A stretch of 64,000 nucleotides of DNA from Ktedonospora formicarum (lineage in GTDB: Bacteria > Chloroflexota > Ktedonobacteria > Ktedonobacterales > Ktedonobacteraceae): the NCBI RefSeq assembly GCF_016587355.1, contig NZ_BNJF01000002.1, forward strand, positions 1,550,001-1,614,000, read 5' to 3'. Below are positions 9,825-18,216 of this stretch, piece by piece. The translations under genes and the position numbers were made by a program. How positions within the stretch are numbered: the first letter of the stretch is position 1; each line of letters starts with the position of its first letter. Below the pieces are notes generated by a model. The model saw nothing but the letters and a program-made list of their open reading frames with translations, was not told where the DNA came from and did not search any database.

Positions 9825-11345
9825 ATGGATAACTATATTAAACAGGAAAAGAAAGCTCTTGTTATGGGGGGAGGCATTGCGGGATTACTGACCGCGCGGG
9901 TACTCTCTGAACAGTATGATGATATCCTGGTCATTGAACGTGATGAGCGCCCTGAGAAGCCAGAGGCGCGCGCTGGTTCCCCGCAGTCTTTTCATTTACA
10001 TCAAGTATTGCCGCGTGGCGAGATGATTCTAGAGCGCTTCTTTCCGGGTTTTAGCGATGACTTGCTGGCGTTGGGGGCGTTTCCAATTCAGGAACCTGTG
10101 CAGTGGATTAATCGCTATGGAACAATGATGATGCCAGCTCAGGGAGTGTTTTATAGCAGAGCCTTGCTTGAGTGGGTGCTGCGTCAACGGGTGCAGGCTT
10201 TACCCAATGTGCGTTTCCTCTATCATCAGGAAGTCACAAGCCTGGAAACTAGTCTTGATCGCACAAGGATCACGGGAGTTCACATCCGACAGCGCGGACA
10301 AATTGAGCGGCAGGAGACGTTGATGGCGGACCTGATAGTTGTTGCGAGTGGGCGTTCCTCGAAGCTCCCGCAGTGGCTTACGGCGCTGGGGTATAAACTG
10401 CCAGAAGATGAACGTTTGATCTCTGCGATTGGCTATAGCACACGTTATTATAAGGCGCCCGAACAGAAGAAGGGCCAAGTGCCATTGATCGTCATTGAAA
10501 ATGATCATACCAAAGGGAGTTCTGCTGGTGGCGTGCTCAAGTCGATTGAAGGTGACACTTGGGCAGTCTGTCTTTCCAGCATAGCCGGGCAGTATCCTTC
10601 TACATCCGCAGAAGGATTCGAGGAGGGCTTGACCCGCCTGATCAACCCCGCGATAGCCGAGGTGTTACGAGACGCCGAACCATTGACGGAGCCACGTGGC
10701 TTCCGCATTCCGGAATGTATTCGCCATCACTATGAGCAGATGGAGAATTGGCCTGCTGGCTTGCTGGTCCTAGGAGATGCTTTCTGCTACTTCGATCCAG
10801 TCTATGGACAAGGCATGACTGTAGCTGCTATCGAAGCCGAAGCACTTGCTGGATGTTTGAGCGAGCAGCCAGGGGCTCCGCAAGCTGGTTTTGAGCGTAT
10901 CGCGCTTCAGCGGATGCAGGATGCCATTTACCCGGCCTGGTGGTTAAGCACCCTTGAGGACTTGCGCTGGTCAGGTGTGACGCATAGCGGCCCAGAGCCA
11001 TTGAAGCACATTGCGTTCCTGCATAAGTACTTTGACCTGAGTCTCAAACGGCAGACACAGCAGTTCGAGAAGCAGCAACAGACAGGAGCGTTCAATCCAC
11101 TTTTTATGAACTATATGCTGATGACCGCGCTGATCGTATCTCCCCGCGATGTCATCAACGTACATATGCTCAATCTCTTGCTGGATGAAGTACCAGAGGA
11201 GAGGGGCACGATACTTGCCGATCTGTTCCAGGGCTACGATCAGCAGAACATAGAGGCCGTGCTGGACGAAGTTGTTCCAGCCTTCTCGTTTCACTATGAT
11301 GAGCAGGCTGTCTCTTCTCCAGAAGAAGAGGTTTTGCAGTCGTAG
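9825..11345 (+). CDS. FAD-dependent monooxygenase / squalene-epoxidase-like oxidoreductase
   Basis: Protein of 506 residues with a class A flavoprotein layout. The N-terminal Rossmann motif is ALVMGGGIAGLLTARVL (residues ~12-28), followed by the acidic VIERDE, and the C-terminal FAD motif is LLVLGDAFCYFDPVYGQG, binding the pyrophosphate and ribityl chain. A DLIVVASGRSSKLPQWL segment (ATG/DG type motif) lies between. The last 100 residues are alpha-helical and unlike other families. Such enzymes hydroxylate or epoxidise aromatic, polyketide or isoprenoid substrates with NAD(P)H and O2. The small SnoaL/NTF2-like gene starts 31 bases after its stop, so the two are probably one operon, possibly under the upstream MalT-type regulator. 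Confidence 0.85.
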   Translation: MDNYIKQEKKALVMGGGIAGLLTARVLSEQYDDILVIERDERPEKPEARAGSPQSFHLHQVLPRGEMILERFFPGFSDDLLALGAFPIQEPVQWINRYGTMMMPAQGVFYSRALLEWVLRQRVQALPNVRFLYHQEVTSLETSLDRTRITGVHIRQRGQIERQETLMADLIVVASGRSSKLPQWLTALGYKLPEDERLISAIGYSTRYYKAPEQKKGQVPLIVIENDHTKGSSAGGVLKSIEGDTWAVCLSSIAGQYPSTSAEGFEEGLTRLINPAIAEVLRDAEPLTEPRGFRIPECIRHHYEQMENWPAGLLVLGDAFCYFDPVYGQGMTVAAIEAEALAGCLSEQPGAPQAGFERIALQRMQDAIYPAWWLSTLEDLRWSGVTHSGPEPLKHIAFLHKYFDLSLKRQTQQFEKQQQTGAFNPLFMNYMLMTALIVSPRDVINVHMLNLLLDEVPEERGTILADLFQGYDQQNIEAVLDEVVPAFSFHYDEQAVSSPEEEVLQS

Positions 11346-11376
11346 AATAACAGCGACTATGACAAGGAGAAGATAG

Positions 11377-11778
11377 ATGGTATCACAAAAGGTAATCAGA
11401 GCCGCCATTGAGGCCTACTTTTCCGCGAATAACGCACTTGATGTAGAGGGATTTGTGAACGCTTTTGCTCCTGATGCATCTATGTATAATGTCGCAGAAA
11501 TCTCGCCAATTACTGGGCATGAGGCCATTCGGCAGGTTGCACGCCAGATGTTGTTACCCTGTGAAGAGACTGCGGTGACCATGGATAAGATCTTTATCAC
11601 GGGCAATGGAGCTGCCATCTTCTATAGTGGACACTTGACGGCGAAGAATGGACGTACAGCGCAGGTAGAGGGTATTGATGTCTTCGAGGTCAATGATGAG
11701 GGCAAGATTCAAAGCATTCGTCTGTACTTTGGGCCTAACCCGGCAGTAGCGGCACTCTATGAGGAAGCAGCAAAATAG
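11377..11778 (+). CDS. SnoaL/NTF2-like fold protein
   Basis: Protein of 133 residues with AAGGAG seven bases before the ATG. It has the cone-shaped NTF2 pattern: an N-terminal helix IRAAIEAYFSANNALDVEGF, then VNAFAPDASMYN, then a helix around GHEAIRQVARQMLL, and C-terminal strands GIDVFEVNDEGKIQSIRLYFG. Family members include polyketide cyclases, ketosteroid isomerases and non-catalytic binding subunits; the last strands match nuclear-transport-factor-like SnoaL proteins. It follows the FAD monooxygenase closely, so it may process or bind that enzyme's product. Confidence 0.8.
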   Translation: MVSQKVIRAAIEAYFSANNALDVEGFVNAFAPDASMYNVAEISPITGHEAIRQVARQMLLPCEETAVTMDKIFITGNGAAIFYSGHLTAKNGRTAQVEGIDVFEVNDEGKIQSIRLYFGPNPAVAALYEEAAK

Positions 11779-11961
11779 ATCTGGCGCTCATATAATATTG
11801 ACAGAAGAATGCATGATGGCAACCCATTCAAAGGAGAGAATGACGAATATAGCGGGAGAGCCAGGGTTAGTGCTTGAGGCTTGTATTATAAATGGTAACG
11901 CGGTGATCTCTTTACGTTGACGGCTTACCACCTATCAGGGCTTCAAGATCTATGTGGCTTG

Positions 11962-12005
11962 TTGCAATCTCGCCAGGCACGCGAAGCAGCCTGGCGAGAT
12001 TGCAA
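11962..12005. terminator. 17-bp perfect hairpin downstream of the monooxygenase operon
   Basis: TTGCAATCTCGCCAGGC (11962-11978) is exactly complementary to 11989-12005 with a 10-base loop. It lies 184 bases after the SnoaL-like stop. It has no T run, so it may be a rho-independent-like stopper, a processing site or a remnant of a mobile element. Confidence 0.5.
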
Positions 12006-12467
12006 TTGGCATTGGCGTGGAAGTGTTAGAACTGAGAACACAAAATATTATCAGGCGTGCTTTACCTTCAATCTGAATCTGTTTAGGCGACCAGCAACAT
12101 GGTTTTTAAGGTATCCAATCGTTGGCATAAGTGATGGCGTTAGTCAGCGAGGGAAACATATTACTTTCTCGTGGTCCGAAACCGAGAGAACTGGCGTACC
12201 TCGTCAAATGCCCTGCAAAAGCGAGAGGCTGATGTAAAGTTCCCATTAAATGGGGACGGCATCTTGAACAGGTATTGCTCTGTCATAGGGGTCCTCCACT
12301 CTAATGGATCAGCTTTATTCTGCAACACAACCGTACTAGAGGGCTTAATATTGTTTTGAGATTCATTTAAGATATGCGTCTAATGGAAAGAGTAAAAATT
12401 TTATAGTATATGCGGAACCGTATCTATCCCGCTCTTGCATATGAGTAATGAGGGTTGGAGAAGTGCA
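12006..12467. other. intergenic, AT-rich toward its right end
   Basis: No gene is supported. The last ~110 bases (TTAAGATATGCG, AAAAATTTTATAGTATATG) are AT-rich and are the likely promoter region of the membrane protein that follows. Confidence 0.35.
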
Positions 12468-13241
12468 ATGAAACCTGTGTCGTTCGACTCACAATCGTAT
12501 GAAGATCAAAACACGATAGAGAACTATCAACTGGGGGAACTACGCAGAGAATTCACACCCAATGTCAGAGTGCATATGATGTTTGTGGCGCTGTTTCTTA
12601 TAGTGGCGTCGTTTCAATTTTATCGTTCCTTTCTCAAAGGAGATCAGTCTTTTTCTACTCCCGGGTTGCTCCCCTACGCCATGATCCTCCTGAGTTGTCT
12701 AATAGGTTTGATTGCCCTCTATCGATGTCGTAAGATGCGCATATCTGTTCATGAGTATGGGCTGCTCGCTGTGCGTGCCAATGGAGTCGAGGCCATTCGT
12801 TGGGATGAGATTGCCATCGTCTGGCATAAGTGTACACGAAATAGTAAAGGTGTTACCCATAATTATACCCCTCAGCGTAGAGACGGTCGTCAATTTAAAC
12901 TTGGCTACTTCTTTTCTACGAACCAGTTATTGGGAGGCATGATTGAGCAGGAGACTACACGCCTGCTCTTCCCAGAAGCTCTAGAGAATTACCAGCAGGG
13001 TCAACTGCTTTCCTATGGCCCATTCACTCTTGATCAATTGGGTCTCAACTACAAAGGGAGATCGTTGCCCTGGAGCGAGGTCGCGGATATCCAGGTCGTG
13101 CGGGGTCATGTATTGGTCAAAGAGCATGACACGCTCTTTGCCTGGGCCAATGTTGTCTATGGGGAGGTTCCTAATCTGCGTGTGCTTCAGCGGCTCTGTA
13201 CAAGGATTCTAAATAGACCAGATGAGGAAGTGTGGACATAA
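12468..13241 (+). CDS. two-helix membrane protein with C-terminal PH-like (DUF6585-type) region
   Basis: I place the start at the ATG at 12468-12470, which has GGAG seven bases upstream; longer in-frame TTG and ATG starts lack this. The 257-residue protein has two membrane segments, MFVALFLIVASFQFY and YAMILLSCLIGLIALY, then a basic RCRKMRISVHEYGLLA turn. The cytosolic part has paired beta-rich segments (EAIRWDEIAIVWHKC and GRSLPWSEVADIQVVRG), like bacterial PH-like domains. The DUF6585 assignment is from memory of similar Ktedonobacterial proteins. The role is unknown. Confidence 0.65.
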   Translation: MKPVSFDSQSYEDQNTIENYQLGELRREFTPNVRVHMMFVALFLIVASFQFYRSFLKGDQSFSTPGLLPYAMILLSCLIGLIALYRCRKMRISVHEYGLLAVRANGVEAIRWDEIAIVWHKCTRNSKGVTHNYTPQRRDGRQFKLGYFFSTNQLLGGMIEQETTRLLFPEALENYQQGQLLSYGPFTLDQLGLNYKGRSLPWSEVADIQVVRGHVLVKEHDTLFAWANVVYGEVPNLRVLQRLCTRILNRPDEEVWT

Positions 13242-13266
13242 TCTGTTGTATTCTCCCTGCAATAGC

Positions 13267-13450
13267 TTACGCGACGATACGCAGAATAACCTTGCCGAGC
13301 GCATGGCTTGCCTTGGCGATCTCATGCGCCTTGCGTGCCTCCAAGAGGGACAGTACCGCCTCGTAGGCGACACGTACGCATTCCTCACCAATCAGCGTGG
13401 CGATTTCGGTTAGTTGGGTTGTGTTGACCTGCACCCGCTTCCCTTTGATG
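13267..13450 (-). pseudogene. C-terminal remnant of a zinc-type alcohol dehydrogenase / quinone reductase
   Basis: One minus-strand frame reads KRVQVNTTQLTEIATLIGEE, later VLSLLEARKAHEIAKASHAL and GKVILRIVA before a TAA at 13267-13269. The pattern of a downstream helix followed by AxxAHEIxxxxHxxGKVILR(V) is the standard end of medium-chain dehydrogenase/reductases. No start or catalytic part is present, and the fragment abuts an asparagine-synthetase remnant. Confidence 0.55.
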
Positions 13451-13452
13451 AG

Positions 13453-13716
13453 CTAAACATTGATCTCTGAGCCAAAGACGATGGAACTGCCTACCTGGGC
13501 ATAGAAGAGCGGTTTGACTCCCAGGTGATCACGGGCGATGAAGAGTTGCTGGCATGCCTCAACCCAGATGGCAAAGGCAAAGATGCCATTCAAGGATGCC
13601 CTGTTCCCAATCGACCCATGAGTGGAATCCACAAATACAGACAGAACGGAGAGCACAGAGTTGATTGTGTAGCTCTCTTGCCCTATCAGAAGCGGTTTCG
13701 TTGACACGAAACTCAT
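13453..13716 (-). pseudogene. asparagine synthetase (AsnB) glutaminase-domain remnant
   Basis: The frame contains LNGIFAFAIWVEACQQLFIA, continuing RDHLGVKPLFYAQVGSSIVF and GSEI. This is the hallmark of the glutamine amidotransferase half of AsnB (normally FAFAIWD... RDRLGVKPLFY). The catalytic N-terminal Cys and everything before LNG are absent or garbled, and the frame stops after GSEINV, so it is a relic. It sits head to tail with the dehydrogenase remnant, probably an old recombination junction. Confidence 0.65.
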
Positions 13717-13885
13717 GGGGTGGTAAGAAGAGAGTACGAGCGAGCAATTACGAATAGGGAGATACGCAAACTTGGCCTTTTGACAACGTCATCCTGCCTT
13801 TTCCTGTGAATTGGACAGAGATACGTGAGACCCTATTCACCCAATACACGCTCAGAGAGAAAAAGATTGAGGAAAGATCTGAAAG

Positions 13886-14686
13886 ATGATTACCTGTTAC
13901 TTACGCTATGTCATTGATCCGTACAAAGTAACCGATTTTGAAACATATGCACGCCTGTGGATTCCGCTCGTGAATCGCTTTGGCGGAACCCATCACGGAT
14001 ATTTTCTCCCTCATGAAGGAGCGAACAATATTGCTTTTGCGCTCTTCAGTTTTCCCAGCCTCACTGCCTATGAAATCTATCGAGAGCGCATATTGACCGA
14101 TGAAGAATGTCAGGCCGCCTTCGCTTTCGCGGAAACGACCCGCTGCATCCTCAGCTATGAACGAACTTTTCTGCGTCCTGTTTTTGAAGGGGAAAGCAGG
14201 AATGCCGAGCAGATCCAATGGGCCGCACAATTACGCGAGATTCCTCAGACATTTCGCAACGCACTGCGTGCAGGAGATGAGCAAATCTTTCGGCATCGTC
14301 CAGCTGCGGGAGAATGGTCAGCTATCGAGGTGGTGGGTCATATGATCGACAAAATGTCTCATTGGTCGCGTCGCGTCGAGCGGATTGCATATGAAAAACG
14401 GCCCACGTTACCGGGATATGATCAAGACGCAGAGGTTCTTGAGCATGGATATCAGCAGGCTGATCCAGCGGTGCTCTTTGAGGATCTCCAGCAGCAGTGT
14501 GAACGGTTTGCCGCCCTCGTTGCGGCTCTTCCCTCTTCCGCTCTACCACGTGAGGGGATTCATGGCGAATACGGCCCCATGACGCTCCAGCAATGCATTC
14601 AAGCTCCACTGGAGTCAGTTGCCGAGCACATTGAACAACTCCACACGGCTCAACAGGTTGCTCTTGCTGAACACGCGGAGGAGTGA
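13886..14686 (+). CDS. NIPSNAP - DinB fusion protein
   Basis: Protein of 266 residues with two recognisable parts. Residues 1-100 (MITCYLRYVIDPYKVTDFET, NRFGGTHHGYFLPHEGANN, ALFSFPSLTAYEIYRER) are a NIPSNAP/ferredoxin-like dimeric barrel. Residues ~105-260 are a DinB-type four-helix bundle: FRHRPAAGEWSAIEVVGHMI with the first metal His, and EHIEQLHTAQQ at the end with the last one. DinB proteins are often thiol-dependent transferases (bacillithiol or mycothiol type), and NIPSNAP domains are of unknown enzymatic role. The fusion is uncommon in my experience. The ATG is preceded by GAGGAAAGATCTGAAAG. Confidence 0.7.
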   Translation: MITCYLRYVIDPYKVTDFETYARLWIPLVNRFGGTHHGYFLPHEGANNIAFALFSFPSLTAYEIYRERILTDEECQAAFAFAETTRCILSYERTFLRPVFEGESRNAEQIQWAAQLREIPQTFRNALRAGDEQIFRHRPAAGEWSAIEVVGHMIDKMSHWSRRVERIAYEKRPTLPGYDQDAEVLEHGYQQADPAVLFEDLQQQCERFAALVAALPSSALPREGIHGEYGPMTLQQCIQAPLESVAEHIEQLHTAQQVALAEHAEE

Positions 14687-15001
14687 AAGATCCTTTCTCT
14701 CCTCCCCAGGGAACGGCCAAAGCTGAACGTTCTGCGTGTTACTCAGTCAGTGCTGGGTCTCTCCGCTCTGTCTTTCCCGTTCTGATGTCATAGCCAGCCC
14801 CAGAAAGGCCGCGAAGTCGCTGGGGACACAAAACAGCTTGATCATGATGACAGCCTGGCTCGATCAACAAGGGTTTGGAGGAGGACGCAAACTGGTTCGT
14901 CCTAGAGGCCGTTAGTGACTCGATTTCGAAAAATGCTCAAGGACTGGAAACGGCGGTTCTCACTTGGCTCATAATTGCCAGCCACGGTATGTAGCAGAGG
15001 T
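14687..15001. other. intergenic, no gene supported
   Basis: Between the NIPSNAP-DinB gene and the terminator at 15002 no coding signal is recognisable. The sequence is moderately GC-rich and could be decayed coding DNA, but no family match is visible. Confidence 0.35.
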
Positions 15002-15029
15002 AAAAATGCTCCAAATTGGAGCATTTTTT
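15002..15029 (+). terminator. rho-independent terminator (bidirectional)
   Basis: AAAAATGCTCCA (15002-15013) pairs with TGGAGCATTTTT (15017-15028) across a 3-base loop. The A run before and T run after make it functional in either direction. It separates the upstream gap from the reductase control region. Confidence 0.75.
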
Positions 15030-15049
15030 GTTGCATCTCCGCCATAATA

Positions 15050-15090
15050 GCGTTATAATTTGTTTGCATTTTGCAAACAAATTATAACGC
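15050..15090. promoter_or_regulatory. 41-bp perfect palindrome, likely operator of the reductase gene
   Basis: Two 19-base arms, GCGTTATAATTTGTTTGCA (15050-15068) and its exact complement (15072-15090), are separated by TTT. A TATAAT-like hexamer lies inside each arm. It ends 38 bases before the ATG of the NmrA-like reductase. Dimeric winged-helix HxlR regulators bind such dyads, and an HxlR gene lies just downstream, so it is a plausible target. It could also fold as an RNA hairpin. Confidence 0.6.
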
Positions 15091-15128
15091 TGCAGTGAGT
15101 GCATCAAACGAAAAGATAGGAGCACATC

Positions 15129-16010
15129 ATGATTCTCATTACTGGAGCAACTGGCCTGACCGGTACGGCACTCGTTCACGAATTCCGAAAACATCATGAG
15201 CAAGTACGCATACTCACGAGGGACGCTAAGAACGCGATCATGTTTGAAGATGATCCGAATATTGAGATTGCAGTCGGCGATATGCTCAAGCCAGAGACAC
15301 TTGATGACGCACTCAATGGTGTAGATAAAGCCGTGCTTCTATCGACGGCGGACCCAGTAGCAATGGCCGAAACGCAGATCTCATTTATCAATGCTGCCAA
15401 AAAGGCGGGTGTACGACACATCGTAAAGCTGTCCTGCCTGAATCCAGATACAAAGAGCCCAGCCCGCTTTTTACGCATGCATGCCGAGATCGAGGAACAC
15501 CTTGAGGATTCCGGCATGGCATGGACGCATATTCGCCCTGCCCACTTCATGCAAATGTATTTGCTCGATGCACCGACGGTTCTCGCGCAGGACTCATTCT
15601 TCATCCCTATGGACGACGCGTTCATCGCACCAATTGATGTGCACGATCTTGTCAAAGTCTTCCATGTCGTGCTGACAACTGAAGGTCATGAAGGGAAGAT
15701 GTATGAACTAAGCGGGCCTGACTCGATGACGATGAACGATATTGCTGCGCAGCTTTCCAAGGCACTTGGGAGGACGATCCACTACGTCAATGTTACACCT
15801 GAACAGGAGCGACAGCAACTCGTTTCGTTCGGTATGCCGGAGCAGTTGGCGGATGCTGTGAACGAGCTTTACAGTGAGCGACGCAAGGGCTCTGAGTCGA
15901 ACATACTCCTTGAGACACAAAAACTGTTTGGTATCCGTCCAACGACATTTGCCGAATTTGTTGCGCAGCATGTGGAAATATTTCAGAGGACTCAAACTGC
16001 TCACGCCTAA
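15129..16010 (+). CDS. NmrA-like NAD(P)-binding reductase (QorB/azoreductase-like atypical SDR)
   Basis: Protein of 293 residues. The N-terminus MILITGATGLTGTALVHEFR has the GxxGxxG dinucleotide motif of atypical short-chain dehydrogenases. It continues with VRILTRDAKN, a loop typical of NADPH selection in NmrA-type proteins, and the conserved HIVKLSCLNPD. The C-terminus (MTMNDIAAQLSKALGRTIHY) is the substrate-side helical part. Relatives are NAD(P)H:quinone oxidoreductase QorB and redox-sensing NmrA; the catalytic Tyr-Lys pair of classical SDRs is not evident. It is followed 150 bases later by an HxlR regulator, a common pairing for quinone- or electrophile-responsive reductases. Confidence 0.85.
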   Translation: MILITGATGLTGTALVHEFRKHHEQVRILTRDAKNAIMFEDDPNIEIAVGDMLKPETLDDALNGVDKAVLLSTADPVAMAETQISFINAAKKAGVRHIVKLSCLNPDTKSPARFLRMHAEIEEHLEDSGMAWTHIRPAHFMQMYLLDAPTVLAQDSFFIPMDDAFIAPIDVHDLVKVFHVVLTTEGHEGKMYELSGPDSMTMNDIAAQLSKALGRTIHYVNVTPEQERQQLVSFGMPEQLADAVNELYSERRKGSESNILLETQKLFGIRPTTFAEFVAQHVEIFQRTQTAHA

Positions 16011-16160
16011 AATCGATCATTCGGTTTGATAGGCAAGAATCAGCCCTACTCAATGTCGGGCTGATTCTTCAGTGGAATCAAGCGTTTCCATCCTTTTTCA
16101 ACCGTAGCAAAGGAATAAAGGGGATGAGAGGTCGGTAATTCAACAAAACAGGGGTACCAA

Positions 16161-16682
16161 ATGCAAAAGAATCAGCCAAGGTCTGACTGTCCTATTAACT
16201 TCGCACTTGAGATCTTCGGCGATAAGTGGACACTGCTTATTGTGCGTGACATTGTCTATGCTGGCAAAAGGACGCACGGGGAATTCTTGAAATCAGACGA
16301 GCGTATTGCGACGAATATCCTAGCCGACCGTTTAGCACGGCTTGAATGCCAAGGAATTCTTACGAAAGCTGCCGACCCAAAGGACAAACGCCGCGAAATT
16401 TTCTCTTTAACTGAGCAAGGTTTAGCGCTTATTCCGTTACTGCTCGATCTTCAGTCATGGAGCAATGCATTTGGGCCAGCATACATCAGCCGGAGCGTGC
16501 CTCTTGAAGCTGCACTCAAAAAGGAGAGAGAAAAAGTTCTCTCCGAGATAACTGACAGCGTACGACATGGTGGCTTTCTGTTCGCGAACGCAGAGTGGTT
16601 CCCACCTCGGAAAGCGCAAGAGCAAGGAGGTGGGAAAATGAAGGATGACTCCTTCACGAAACCCCTATCCGACCGATGTTAG
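16161..16682 (+). CDS. HxlR-family winged-helix transcriptional regulator with displaced C-terminus
   Basis: Residues 1-110 are a full HxlR domain: DCPINFALEIFGDKWTLLIV, LKSDERIATNILADRLARLE, DPKDKRREIFSLTEQGLALI. The N-terminal Cys at position 10 is the residue that in YodB/HypR-type members senses quinones or disulfide stress. Usual members are 110-150 residues; here the last ~13 codons (MKDDSFTKPLSDRC) lie in a transposase 5' end starting at 16645, so the natural C-terminus was probably replaced by insertion. The DNA-binding part is complete and likely active. It probably controls the reductase upstream. Confidence 0.8.
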   Translation: MQKNQPRSDCPINFALEIFGDKWTLLIVRDIVYAGKRTHGEFLKSDERIATNILADRLARLECQGILTKAADPKDKRREIFSLTEQGLALIPLLLDLQSWSNAFGPAYISRSVPLEAALKKEREKVLSEITDSVRHGGFLFANAEWFPPRKAQEQGGGKMKDDSFTKPLSDRC

Positions 16683-16782
16683 TGACGAAGAATGGGCCTT
16701 TGTCGCTCCCTACTTGATCTTATTGCCCGAAGATGCCAGACAGCGCACGCGCAGCCTGCGCGAAGTCTTCAATGGCTTGTGA
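16645..16782 (+). pseudogene. IS4/IS5-type transposase N-terminal fragment
   Basis: From the ATG at 16645 this frame reads MTPSRNPYPTDVSDEEWAFV, then APYLILLPEDARQRTRSLRE and VFNGL before a TGA. YPTDVSDEEWAFVAPYL and the following REVFNGL are the characteristic start of the DUF4096-type transposase in IS5-like elements. Only 45 residues remain. It overlaps the 3' end of the HxlR gene in another frame and ends against the terminator of the chitinase region. Confidence 0.75.
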
Positions 16783-16804
16783 GTCCCTTCGTGCATCTCA
16801 GTAA

Positions 16805-16836
16805 GAAGGGAGGCAAGCAAGAGATTGCCTCCCTTC
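16805..16836. terminator. bidirectional hairpin terminator, GAAGGGAGGCAA stem
   Basis: GAAGGGAGGCAA (16805-16816) and its exact complement (16825-16836) enclose an 8-base loop. It lies six bases past the stop of the minus-strand chitinase and also follows the transposase fragment on the plus strand. The same GGGAGGCA stem core recurs in the hairpin between the two chitinase genes. Confidence 0.65.
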
Positions 16837-16842
16837 GTGTGC

Positions 16843-18090
16843 CTAACTACACGAACCAAGCAGCGTCCACACTCCTGCGGCACCGCCCGGAACATCGTTT
16901 TGAGTCCACCACTTCGCCTGCCAGAGCGAACCGTTATAGATCACTTTGTTGCCTCCCACATAGGCAATAGTTGGGCTCCAGGTCGCGACACCAGCACAAT
17001 TGCCGCCACCGCCTGGAGTGGGAGTTGGCGTAGATGGCGTGGCGGTTGGCGTCGTTGGTGGGGGAGTCGCGCCCGCGAACTGCACAATGATCTTAGTGAA
17101 GTCCCAATTACCCTGTACTACGCTACTGCATGTTCCCGAAAGCGTGCCATTGTTATCGGGCGGATTACATTGGCGATCGCGGTTTACGGACCAGTAGGTA
17201 AACCGTGCCAGATGGTTGTTTTCGGCGAAGGTCAACACCGTCTGGAAGTCCGACTGATAGAAGTACTCGGCGCTATCGGTGCGCCCGTTCATGGAGGAGA
17301 TGCCATTGTGCGCATAGGCCGTCGAGCTACTCCATCCGAAGGTGTTCATCAACAGCGTATTGAAGTTTTGTACGGCACTGATCTGGCTACTCGCGCCGTT
17401 GAAGCCATTATCGAAAGGCATAATCGAGTAAGTAGAAGGCGTATAACCGAGCGATTTGGCGTTGTTTAACAACTGTTGCCCAAACCAGCCCGTACCGCTG
17501 GGAGTCCCTGGAATTGTCACTGACTCATAGAGGCCTGCGTTATTCTGTTGTAGGATTTGGGCCGCGCCCAATTCGTTGTTAATAGCCGTCGCGTTCTCAT
17601 ATTCTGGCTCCTCCAGGTCGAAATCCAGCGCTTTCAGGTTATACTTTGAAATCACAGCCTGCTCGGCAGACGCGGTAGCCTGGGGCGTGCCACATGTTTC
17701 GCCAAGCTTGGTACCGCCATAGCCACCAAACGAAACCACTACATCGCCACCTGCCGCGCGAATCGCAGAGATAATGGGCCCTATCTGCGTATCGTTCGTG
17801 ACATTCACAAGGCCGGAATCTGTCTCCCAGGCAGGTGTACAGCCGCCATTAGCGACCACGAAGGCCAATGTAAAGGCTTTGGCCCCTGTCGCGGACATAA
17901 CGGATGTGAGACTGGGAGGATTATTAGCAAGCGGCATGACATAGGGAGCGGCATTATACCAGTTCGCACTCAGAGCGCTCGAGGCGGCCTTGGCCGTGAA
18001 GGTTCTGTCATTCGCAAAAAGGAGCAGAGAGATCATGAGCAGCCCGGCGAGGATGGTAAATCCTAGGCCGAGTCGTAGGTTCTTCACCAT
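16843..18090 (-). CDS. secreted GH18 chitinase with C-terminal CBM5/12 chitin-binding module
   Basis: Start at the ATG at 18090 (GGAGAACGAAT upstream), giving 415 residues. Signal peptide: basic MVKN, hydrophobic core FTILAGLLMISLLLF, likely cleavage after TAKA (~35). Catalytic GH18 region ~40-330: the substrate strand GGDVVVSFGGYGG and ALDFDLEEPE hold the D156-x-D158-x-E160 triad; the Glu is the proton donor. A Thr/Pro linker (PPPTTPTATPSTPTPTP) leads to the CBM5/12 module ATWSPTIAYVGGNKVIYNGS with WQAKWWTQNDVPG. It should cut chitin outside the cell. Next to the larger chitinase upstream on the same strand, it is likely part of one chitin-use locus. Confidence 0.9.
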   Translation of the reverse strand: MVKNLRLGLGFTILAGLLMISLLLFANDRTFTAKAASSALSANWYNAAPYVMPLANNPPSLTSVMSATGAKAFTLAFVVANGGCTPAWETDSGLVNVTNDTQIGPIISAIRAAGGDVVVSFGGYGGTKLGETCGTPQATASAEQAVISKYNLKALDFDLEEPEYENATAINNELGAAQILQQNNAGLYESVTIPGTPSGTGWFGQQLLNNAKSLGYTPSTYSIMPFDNGFNGASSQISAVQNFNTLLMNTFGWSSSTAYAHNGISSMNGRTDSAEYFYQSDFQTVLTFAENNHLARFTYWSVNRDRQCNPPDNNGTLSGTCSSVVQGNWDFTKIIVQFAGATPPPTTPTATPSTPTPTPGGGGNCAGVATWSPTIAYVGGNKVIYNGSLWQAKWWTQNDVPGGAAGVWTLLGSCS

Positions 18091-18170
18091 ATTCGTTCTC
18101 CATCCCTGGAAAGATTTCACTCCGGTGGGAAGAGGAGACTCCCCACCGAATTGGCTTGCGTCCATGTACA

Positions 18171-18201
18171 GGGAGGCACTGGCGGGTCATGTGTGCCTCC
18201 C
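18171..18201 (-). terminator. hairpin between the two chitinase genes
   Basis: GGGAGGCA (18171-18178) pairs with TGCCTCCC (18194-18201) around a 15-base loop, 16 bases after the stop of the larger chitinase on the minus strand. It resembles the stem of the downstream chitinase terminator, suggesting a duplicated element or partial termination between the two genes. Confidence 0.5.
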
Positions 18202-18216
18202 TTGAGAGTTGTCATG

